Shown: one piece after another, positions 7,882 to 14,406 of the stretch
How positions within the stretch are numbered: the first letter of the stretch is position 1
Layout: each line of letters opens with the position of its first letter
Origin: Flavisolibacter sp.
GTDB lineage: Bacteria > Bacteroidota > Bacteroidia > Chitinophagales > Chitinophagaceae
Assembly: GCA_017745135.1 (NCBI GenBank)
Contig: JAGIAB010000006.1
Span: forward strand, 1 to 26,856
Length of the DNA: 26,856 nucleotides
Reading direction: 5' to 3'
Translations under genes and position numbers: made by a program
Notes under the pieces: generated by a model
Told to the model about the DNA's origin: nothing
Database searches by the model: none
Seen by the model: the letters and a program-made list of their open reading frames with translations, nothing else

Positions 7882-10386
7882 GTTTTGATACTCCGCCCAT
7901 GCCATTACTAAGCGGATTTCTCCCCAACTGGCTCTATTGCCAAGCTTTTCTTTGATTGGTGCGATGGAGCCACCATTAAAATTTTTGATTTCTGATTCGA
8001 TTAAAACCAGCTTTTCACGGCTGACCAGCTCTTCAATTTTGATGGAACCGTTTTGAACATAATGGGCTAAATGACCTTCGATTGTTTGAGCAGTGAGGTT
8101 TCTTTCCTTTGCTATTTCGATCACACCTTTCCCCAGTTTGTATAAACGAAAGGTTTCAGCCTTTGTATCCACCTTAGGTTCCTTTGCTTCCTTTCGTTTT
8201 CGTTTGGGAACCTTTTCAGAAATATTTGATGTCAAATTATTCTCAAGAGAATAAGCCGTAATAATAGAAAGAAACTCATCCCCATATGTTTCAATCTTAG
8301 ATTTTCCAAAACCACTGATTTGCTCCAATTCTTCCAGCGTTTGAGGAAGATAGGTGGACATCTCTTCAAGCGTATTGCTACTTGCAACAAAATAAATAGG
8401 AAGATTCTTTTTTGAACAAATAGAATCCCTCAGCTTTTTCAATTGATAATATAAAGCAGGATGTGCCAACTCAACTTTCTTTTCTGAAGCACCTGCATAA
8501 GCGTTCACACCAAAAGAAGGGGCAACAAAACTTTTCTTTCGATGGTGGAAGTTTTCCATGTTGAATTTTCCACTAAACCCCTGCAGCATAAAATTTTGCA
8601 ACGCCGATTGAACATATGTTTCTCGTAATAACTCATTATACTCTTTCGCATGAATCGTACTATCTGTAATAGCCGGCGATTGCAAAATATGTTCAACAAT
8701 AGGTTTTATTTCAGTGGAAAACCAATTCGCAGCCGTCTTCAACCGCTCCTGCAGTGTAGTATTCTCTTCTGTTTTTTCAGTAAGTTCAAACAGTCTCTTA
8801 AGCTGCACCTGGAATTTTTCTGCCGTGGTTTGAAGCGCTACAAATTTGTTCAGCAAATCATCTGCCCAGGTAAGCACTTCTAAATTGAACGAAGTGGAAT
8901 GCTTCAGCAAATAAGCCTGCAACTCTTTTACTCCATTTACTTGCTTTCTGAAATCAAACAAAGATGAAAGCACTTTTTCCTGGTAAGCTTTTTTTGCCGC
9001 GACCAGTTCCTGTTGAAGTTCTTCAACAGGCAAAATATTTTTAGTGAATTGAACAATTCTATTATCGGCATATAAAGAACCCGGATTAATCCTGCTGTGT
9101 AAAACCATTCCTTCCAGATTAGTACAGCGGCTTAATGCCACATACACTTGTCCCGGCGCAAAGGCTTTACCTGCATCAATCACTGCCTTTTCAAAAGTTA
9201 ATCCCTGGCTTTTATGAATGGTAATGGCCCAGGCCAAACGCAAAGGATATTGACTAAAAGAACCTAGAACATCTTCATTCAACTGCCTTGTTGATTTGTC
9301 AAACGTGTAACGAATATTCTCCCATGTTTCCTTCGAAACCTCAATAACAGCAGGTTCATCTTTGCATTGAACCAATATTTTATCGTTCTCTAATTCTGTT
9401 ATTACACCGATCTTACCATTGAAGTATCGCCTGGCTTTTTCAGTATCATTTTTAATAAACATGACCTGGGCGCCCACTTTCAACTGCAGTAATTCATCAG
9501 CAGGAAAAGCTGTTGCAGGAAAATCATTTACGACCTCAGCTTTGTATGTAAATATTTTTCCAGGAAGCTTTGACATTTCCTCATTATTAATCTGCCTCGC
9601 CTTCTCATTATGAGTCGTCAAAAGAATATAACCATCTGAACTTCCTCCAAAGAAATCAGGTTGATAGCGGTTGTGCAAAGCATAAAAATGCTCTTCGTCC
9701 ATTTCGTTGTTGCGGACCTTGTTCAACAGATTAATAAATTTCTCTTCCGTTTGACGATAGATCTTTGTGAATTCAATATACACGGGAGGGTCTTCTTTCA
9801 TCACATGACTGTCGAAGAAGTAAGGACTTTTGTAATAATCTCTTAGTAAAGTCCATTCCTGTTCCTTAACCACCGGCGGCAATTGAAACATATCACCAAT
9901 AAACAGTACCTGCACTCCTCCAAATCTTTCTGAATGCCGAAAACGGACATGACGCAGCACCAGATCAATTGCATCAAGAACATCGCAACGAACCATACTG
10001 ATTTCATCAATGACCAGCAATTCCAACTCCTGCATAATTTTTCTTCTTTCCGTATTCAACCGTAACCGACCAAGCAAGGTGTGCTTGTTTGTGGTTTCTT
10101 CATTGCGCCCGATGAAACCTTTGGCTTCAGGAATAAAAGGTGAAAATGGAAGTTGAAAAAAAGAGTGTATAGTTACACCTCCGGCATTAATAGCAGCAAC
10201 ACCGGTTGGTGCCACAACAGCCATCTGCTTAGGACAGTTTTCCCTGATGTATTTCAGAAAAGTTGTTTTTCCGGTTCCTGCTCTTCCTGTCAAAAAAATA
10301 TTTTTGGATGTGTGATTGACGAGGTCAGAAGCAAGAGTAAATAATGTATTGGATGAGTCGATTTTTTGCATGTGTTCTGTGTACAT
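7858..10386 (-). CDS. Pif1/RecD-like superfamily 1 helicase with HRDC and HTH tail
   Basis: This 842-residue protein is a predicted 5'-3' DNA helicase. Walker A is GRAGTGKTTF (residues 34-43), Walker B is LLVIDEISMV (about 121-130), and a late motif AITIHKSQGLTF (about 385-396) is typical of Pif1/RecD2/TraA-like enzymes. A region of about 200 residues follows without obvious motifs. Then comes an HRDC-like domain (about 640-715, with LPIYFVASSNTLEEM and LEQISGFGKSKIE). The C-terminus is a helix-turn-helix segment (about 745-830, GVIEIAKERNLTAQTIEGHL) of the type attached to RecQ-like helicases. The first ATG (10386) is used; M6 is an alternative. It lies downstream of ssb on the same strand, but a hairpin separates them. 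The helicase call is firm; the biological pathway, perhaps replication or repair, is inferred. Confidence 0.9.
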   Translation of the reverse strand: MYTEHMQKIDSSNTLFTLASDLVNHTSKNIFLTGRAGTGKTTFLKYIRENCPKQMAVVAPTGVAAINAGGVTIHSFFQLPFSPFIPEAKGFIGRNEETTNKHTLLGRLRLNTERRKIMQELELLVIDEISMVRCDVLDAIDLVLRHVRFRHSERFGGVQVLFIGDMFQLPPVVKEQEWTLLRDYYKSPYFFDSHVMKEDPPVYIEFTKIYRQTEEKFINLLNKVRNNEMDEEHFYALHNRYQPDFFGGSSDGYILLTTHNEKARQINNEEMSKLPGKIFTYKAEVVNDFPATAFPADELLQLKVGAQVMFIKNDTEKARRYFNGKIGVITELENDKILVQCKDEPAVIEVSKETWENIRYTFDKSTRQLNEDVLGSFSQYPLRLAWAITIHKSQGLTFEKAVIDAGKAFAPGQVYVALSRCTNLEGMVLHSRINPGSLYADNRIVQFTKNILPVEELQQELVAAKKAYQEKVLSSLFDFRKQVNGVKELQAYLLKHSTSFNLEVLTWADDLLNKFVALQTTAEKFQVQLKRLFELTEKTEENTTLQERLKTAANWFSTEIKPIVEHILQSPAITDSTIHAKEYNELLRETYVQSALQNFMLQGFSGKFNMENFHHRKKSFVAPSFGVNAYAGASEKKVELAHPALYYQLKKLRDSICSKKNLPIYFVASSNTLEEMSTYLPQTLEELEQISGFGKSKIETYGDEFLSIITAYSLENNLTSNISEKVPKRKRKEAKEPKVDTKAETFRLYKLGKGVIEIAKERNLTAQTIEGHLAHYVQNGSIKIEELVSREKLVLIESEIKNFNGGSIAPIKEKLGNRASWGEIRLVMAWAEYQNSSPHVDH

Positions 10387-10514
10387 AAAAATAGCTCAAA
10401 TAACAGCGCAGCACTGTTTTGAAAGATTTAATTAAGAGGATTTTAAACCCTTTCCCTTCAGCAAATTCGAAAGCGCTTTGAAGTTTACGACTTATAATTG
10501 AATGCAGAAAAGTA

Positions 10515-10537
10515 CTGGCGATGAAACACACCGCCAG
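10515..10537 (-). terminator. Candidate intrinsic terminator after ssb
   Basis: Read on the minus strand, CTGGCGGTG-TGTTT-CATCGCCAG forms a 9-bp stem with one G-U pair and a 5-base loop, followed directly by TACTTTT. It lies about 23 bp past the ssb stop, with the orientation expected for a terminator of ssb. The T-tract is short. Confidence 0.55.
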
Positions 10538-10559
10538 CCGAATAGAAAAAGCATGAACG

Positions 10560-10904
10560 CTACTTAGAAGATTTCTCACCCAGCATGAGCAGTTCATTTA
10601 CCTGTATCTCTGTGAAATATTTTTTGTTTCCTTCTTTATCATTGTATGTGCGATTAGTGAGCTTACCCTCAACTGCAACTTCAGAACCTTTGGTTAGATA
10701 CTTTTCTACAATTTCTGCAACCTTGCCCCAGGCCACTATATTGTGCCATTGGGTTTCCTTTACTTTTTCTCCATGTGCATTGCGATATACTTCACTGGTA
10801 GCGAGGCTGAACTTTGCCATTTTCTTTCCACCGTCTAATGTCTTGATCTCAGGATTCTGACCAAGATTACCGATCAACTGAACTTTGTTTTTAAGTGCGT
10901 ACAT
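10560..10904 (-). CDS. ssb: Single-stranded DNA-binding protein
   Basis: This 114-residue protein is essentially one OB-fold domain. It starts MYALKNKVQLIGNLGQNPEI and contains WHNIVAWGKVAEIVEKYLTKG then SEVAVEGKL, the classic SSB signature of bacterial single-stranded DNA-binding proteins. It coats single-stranded DNA during replication, recombination and repair. Unlike E. coli SSB (about 178 residues), it has almost no linker and ends GEKSSK. It lacks the acidic amphipathic tip (DDD.PF type) that recruits partner proteins. It is therefore probably a secondary SSB. It is divergent from the zinc-ribbon gene across 185 bp and sits upstream of the helicase gene. Confidence 0.93.
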   Translation of the reverse strand: MYALKNKVQLIGNLGQNPEIKTLDGGKKMAKFSLATSEVYRNAHGEKVKETQWHNIVAWGKVAEIVEKYLTKGSEVAVEGKLTNRTYNDKEGNKKYFTEIQVNELLMLGEKSSK

Positions 10905-11005
10905 AGCTTTAATTTTTACGTGTTTAGAATTTTGTTATTTCAATCAACCGTTGTCAGCGATTGACAGGACAAAGATGTACTCACCAAAAGGCCGCAGTCG
11001 GTTTT

Positions 11006-11055
11006 TAGTCGTATGCTTTCGGATATAACCGTTTGTAGTCGTTTGTACACGGATA
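11006..11055. repeat. Two direct repeats, possible operator between ssb and zinc-ribbon gene
   Basis: TAGTCGTATG....CGGATA (11006-11025) and TAGTCGTTTG....CGGATA (11036-11055) share 15 of 20 bases and start exactly 30 bp apart. They lie in the 185-bp divergent gap between ssb and the zinc-ribbon gene. Such spacing places them on roughly the same DNA face. A regulator site or promoter-overlapping operator is possible, but I found no clear Bacteroidota promoter. Confidence 0.35.
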
Positions 11056-11089
11056 AATTATTGATTAACTTGTAAGAAAGAAAACCTTC

Positions 11090-11461
11090 ATGCTCCGGGC
11101 TACTGCTGTCAGAAAGTGTCTTTACTGCGATAAAACATTAAATGGAAGAGCAGATAAAAAGTTCTGCAACGACTATTGCCGTAATGCTTACAATAACCAA
11201 TTAAAATCAGCAAACAGTCCTGCAGTTCGAAATATCAACAATACCCTAATCAAGAATAGACGTATTCTGGAAGCCATGCTTGGAGAGGAAAACATGATAA
11301 AGCAACCGAAAGATAAATTTCTGAACCAGGGTTTTAATTTTAAATACTTCACTCATAACTATATTAATCAAAAAGGAAACGTTTATTTCTTCTGCTATGA
11401 GTATGGATACCTGCCGCTCGAACATGATTGGTTCTTGATAGTGAAAAGAAAGGACCACTAA
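11090..11461 (+). CDS. Small zinc-ribbon protein of unknown function
   Basis: This 123-residue protein has an N-terminal four-cysteine motif C10-x2-C13...C26-x3-C30 (CLYCDK, then FCNDYCRNAY), which should bind one zinc ion. The style matches small DUF2116-like zinc ribbons with the phrase KKFCNDYCRNAYN. After a charged, probably helical middle (NNTLIKNRRILEAML) comes a C-terminal aromatic-rich segment, FNFKYFTHNYINQKGNVYFFCYEYGYLPL. I recall closely similar proteins in Bacteroidota with no assigned role. It starts at ATG 11090, 185 bp from the divergent ssb, with direct repeats in between. Binding to nucleic acid is possible but not shown. Confidence 0.8.
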   Translation: MLRATAVRKCLYCDKTLNGRADKKFCNDYCRNAYNNQLKSANSPAVRNINNTLIKNRRILEAMLGEENMIKQPKDKFLNQGFNFKYFTHNYINQKGNVYFFCYEYGYLPLEHDWFLIVKRKDH

Positions 11462-11586
11462 GCGGATTGCGACTAAAGGTTCACAACAGGTTAATTTGGC
11501 GAGAATCCTTTTGTTTAGAAACAGAAGTCGATATTAATGGCCGGGAAATCCGAAGAATTCTAATCAACCAACTAACGATTTCCTAA

Positions 11587-11772
11587 GTGAAAGATGATAA
11601 TTTGTCCCGGAACCTTCCTGTTAAAAATCACATTATACCTTCTAATTTTTGGGGCCCAAATAACAGCAAATTTGTTTGGACGTTAGGAATAAAATCTTAT
11701 GAAATGCAGTACTACAGGGCGTTTCATGGAGATCCAAATTCTTTTGAGATCGTGAAACTCTTAAAAACTTGA
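11587..11772 (+). CDS. Doubtful small ORF with GTG start
   Basis: A 61-residue frame begins at GTG and ends TGA. It contains SNFWGPNNSKFVWTLGIKSYE and RAFHGDPNSFEIVKLLKT-type sequence whose composition looks protein-like. I recognise no family. A stop lies just upstream in frame, so it is not simply the tail of a longer intact gene. It sits in the otherwise gene-poor stretch between the zinc-ribbon gene and upxY. It could be a real small gene, a decayed remnant or chance. Confidence 0.2.
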   Translation: MKDDNLSRNLPVKNHIIPSNFWGPNNSKFVWTLGIKSYEMQYYRAFHGDPNSFEIVKLLKT

Positions 11773-11808
11773 TTAGAATACGGCAATACGGAGCTTTACC
11801 TTAGCAGT

Positions 11809-11906
11809 GCAATCGATTAAAAGCAAGCAATCGTGAAGCAAGAAGCAAATCGTAGCACCCTTTCAACACAGACTTAAGAATCTCTATTCATATAGCAAGC
11901 AATCGT
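11809..11906. repeat. Cluster of short GCAATCG repeats
   Basis: GCAATCG or GCAAATCG occurs at 11809, 11827, 11845 and 11899: the first three start 18 bp apart and the fourth 54 bp (three times 18) later. A longer 13-bp identity, AGCAAGCAATCGT, occurs at 11822-11834 and 11894-11906. The cluster sits in non-coding DNA directly before a strong hairpin. Its role is unknown. Confidence 0.5.
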
Positions 11907-11924
11907 TAGCGTCCGCTGTTTCTA

Positions 11925-11949
11925 CAGTGGATTTTTTTTTAATCCACTG
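11925..11949. other. Perfect hairpin with all-T loop
   Basis: CAGTGGATT, then seven T, then AATCCACTG gives a perfect 9-bp stem. The T run is in the loop rather than after the stem, so it is not a standard intrinsic terminator. On the minus strand the loop is all A. It follows the GCAATCG repeat cluster. Confidence 0.5.
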
Positions 11950-12860
11950 AATGGGTTTACAATTCTACGGTTTTTTTTGATAAATGAACCATGAATCTTT
12001 CTACCAATAAATAAATTGAAATTTCCGGTTAAGAAATCCAATTGAAGTTCTCCTCTGACGAACTGCTTTTGCAAGTGTAATTTCTTTGGAGAGTTTGATA
12101 CTTGTTTTAGTTCGGTATTACTACTCTGAAATGTTACTGCGCCCCAGACCTCTCTACTCTAATACTCCATCCACATATAAGCCCTGATTACTGCCGCAAG
12201 TCGTGAAAACAGCAAATGTTTTAACAAAGAAATTTTTGTAACTTTCAAAGGGTGCCGGCAAACATAAGTTAACGAATCGTATACTACCATATACAACGCA
12301 GATATGCAACCGAAAAGCGCAGACAGAGTACTCTAAAACCATGGTGCCAATTTGAAAAACGGCCATTTGCCCTAGGCGGTTTATAGTATATTCTGAAGGC
12401 GTAAAGCCCTGACAAAAACCTTCAATCTACCCGATGTCCATATGATTCCAATGACTTCCAAAAACACCGTTCTAATTGATAGAGCGAGCTTAACAGTTTA
12501 AATTTTTTTTATAATTTTATTGTACATAACAAAAAACTTTCTAAATTCGATTAATAAAAATCCTCCCTATCTACCAACCTTTTTGTAAAGGCAATTTGAA
12601 AGTCCTCATTAAATGGGGCCTCCAAAAGCCAGAACCGCGATTATTCTAATGTTAAGCCTGTAACAAAGCAAGTATGCAAGAAACTCCTTTTTAAACCAGG
12701 AAGCTTGTGTAAGTGCTAACTACTGCAATCTTATCAAATAAACCAGCAGCATGATGTACTCCGGAATGGAATGCGTCTAACGTGTCTGCTGCCCGCTCAA
12801 AAAACAATACTGTTATTGAGATCAGCGGAGCTTCATTTAAACTAACAAACTGCAGAACTA

Positions 12861-13361
12861 ATGTCCCAATTAAATTGGTACGCCGTGTATACCCGTCCCC
12901 GGTGGGAAAAAAGAGTGGCAGAGCGGTTAACACAAAAAGGCATCGTCAATTACTGCCCCCTAAATAGAGTATTACGACAATGGCACGACAGAAAGAAACT
13001 GGTTCTTGAACCTTTGTTTACTATGTATGTTTTTGTTCGTATTGACCCAAAGAGTCAATTAAAAGTTTTACAAACGAATGGTGTAATCAACTTTGTTAGT
13101 TGGTTAGGAAAACCTGCTGTTATTAAGGACGAAGAAATCCATCTCATCCAACAATTTTTACAAGAACATATAAACATACACGTAGAAAAAGCAGATTTAC
13201 GTCTTGACGATGAAGTAATGATTTCAGATGGCCCACTGCTTTCTTATAAAGGGAAAATAGTAGAAATTAAGAACAAAACCGTCAAACTTCTAATTCCTTC
13301 TCTAAAAATGGCGCTCTATGCTGAAGTTGATAAGTTAAGCATCATAAAAGCAAACCGATGA
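12861..13361 (+). CDS. UpxY/NusG-like transcription antiterminator
   Basis: This 166-residue protein is a NusG paralogue. The N-terminal NGN domain (about 1-100) starts WYAVYTRPRWEKRVAERL and includes PLFTMYVFVRID. The C-terminal part has a KOW-like stretch around residues 125-155 (GPLLSYKGKIVEI). In Bacteroides, UpxY proteins are encoded first in capsular polysaccharide operons and prevent early termination in the leader of their own operon. Position here fits exactly: it is the first gene of a locus with Wza, Wzc, Wzx and glycosyltransferase genes, and a 254-bp leader follows it. I call it UpxY-like by family and context. Its target sequence is not identified. Confidence 0.88.
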   Translation: MSQLNWYAVYTRPRWEKRVAERLTQKGIVNYCPLNRVLRQWHDRKKLVLEPLFTMYVFVRIDPKSQLKVLQTNGVINFVSWLGKPAVIKDEEIHLIQQFLQEHINIHVEKADLRLDDEVMISDGPLLSYKGKIVEIKNKTVKLLIPSLKMALYAEVDKLSIIKANR

Positions 13362-13615
13362 GGTTATAAAGTGGCAAGCAATAATAAAGTTGTACTGGCT
13401 TTTCAATATGTAAGCGTTTATCGCAGAAACAAGAAGATTATTATAATGTTTCTCTGTCATTAAAAGCTACGCCCAACCAAATCTGAATCCAGTAACGAAC
13501 CGATACGGGGGAATGAGTAAAACGGATACGTGGTCAACATCTACCAATCTAAGTAAGCTTTGTTAGTAACGAACCCCAAATGTTCCATCTATTCTAATAA
13601 CGTAAAACATACACC
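13362..13615. other. Leader-like gap between upxY-like gene and wza-like gene
   Basis: This 254-bp gap lacks a plausible gene. It contains an 11-bp direct repeat, AGTAACGAACC, at 13491-13501 and 13565-13575. By analogy with UpxY-controlled operons it may be a site where elongation is modulated. No clear terminator hairpin is visible by eye. Confidence 0.3.
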
Positions 13616-14404
13616 ATGGTAAAGTTTATTATGCCCTTTAAGCTATCAGTTCTCCTGTTGGCATGTACTGTAGCTTCTTGTGTGAATACACGAAAAGCTA
13701 TTTATCTGGACAATGTTGCCCAAACCGACTTAACCCAGCTTGTTGATGATCTGGAACCCGTGATACAAAAAAACGATCTCTTAAGTATAACGGTAACGAG
13801 TCCGAATCCTACAGCAACGCAAGTTTTTAATGTTTCCAACACTACCTCCACTCAGCTTTTGGGTTACGTTACTACACAGGCACCCGGCTACCTGGTAGAT
13901 CAACAAGGGTATATTGATTTTCCTTTGTTAGGAAAATTAAAGTCTGAAGGACTAACGAAAAAACAACTTAAAGAAAATATCGCCAAGGCACTTGTTCAGA
14001 ATCAGTATCTGCTCGACCCGGTTGTGAATATCCGCTATCTCAATTATAAAGTAACCGTGTTAGGTGAAGTTGCCAAACCTGGAGTTATTAATGTGCCTGA
14101 CGAAAAAATAACTCTTTTCGAAGCTTTAGGCATGGCAGGCGACATGACGATTTATGCCAAAAGAAACAATGTCATGCTAATCAGGGATGAACAGGGAAAA
14201 AGAGTGCTGAGAAGGCTGAACCTGAATTCCGGAGAATTACTTACCTCACCTTACTACTATCTCAAATCAAATGACATAGTTTATGTAGAACCCAATACTT
14301 CTAAAATATCAGGTGCAAGCAATACCCGAACCTGGCTACCAGTTGTGCTCAGCGGGCTTTCACTTGGTGTTCTTATTATTGATCGCTTACACTTAACCAG
14401 ATAA
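13616..14404 (+). CDS. Wza-type polysaccharide export lipoprotein
   Basis: This is an outer-membrane polysaccharide export (OPX) protein of the Wza/BexD/KpsD type, through which the polymer leaves the cell. The 262-residue chain starts with a short signal and a lipobox, VASC, placing the lipid-modified cysteine at residue 22. The polysaccharide export domain follows (NDLLSITVTSPNPTATQVFN), and GYLVDQQGYIDFPLLGKLK and VTVLGEVAKPGVINVPDEKIT correspond to the export domain and a SLBB-type domain. A hydrophobic segment near residues 240-258 (LPVVLSGLSLGVLIID) may be a C-terminal membrane helix. It is followed 2 bp later by the wzc-like gene, so the two are almost certainly cotranslated. M6 is an alternative start. 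Confidence 0.9.
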   Translation: MVKFIMPFKLSVLLLACTVASCVNTRKAIYLDNVAQTDLTQLVDDLEPVIQKNDLLSITVTSPNPTATQVFNVSNTTSTQLLGYVTTQAPGYLVDQQGYIDFPLLGKLKSEGLTKKQLKENIAKALVQNQYLLDPVVNIRYLNYKVTVLGEVAKPGVINVPDEKITLFEALGMAGDMTIYAKRNNVMLIRDEQGKRVLRRLNLNSGELLTSPYYYLKSNDIVYVEPNTSKISGASNTRTWLPVVLSGLSLGVLIIDRLHLTR

Positions 14405-14406
14405 TT

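Larger units (their letters stand above)
11773..12860. other. Gene-poor region upstream of the polysaccharide locus
   Basis: About 1.1 kb holds only short frames on either strand, with no recognisable protein motif. The left end carries the GCAATCG repeats and a T-loop hairpin listed separately. The rest includes AT-rich tracts (for example 12500-12530, with long T runs) but no clear promoter that I would defend. It may be a long 5' control region for the UpxY-headed operon or decayed sequence. Confidence 0.5.

Noticed and set aside
10325..10597. 90-residue minus-strand frame overlapping both ssb and the helicase start
   Set aside because: It overlaps two strongly supported genes on the same strand in other frames, has no recognisable motif, and its middle crosses the ssb terminator hairpin.
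12154..12366. 70-residue minus-strand frame in the gene-poor region
   Set aside because: It has an unusual cysteine-rich composition, no motif and no neighbour on that strand; probably chance.
12691..12933. 80-residue minus-strand frame overlapping the start of the UpxY-like gene
   Set aside because: It overlaps the NGN-domain coding start of a well supported gene, and no motif is seen.
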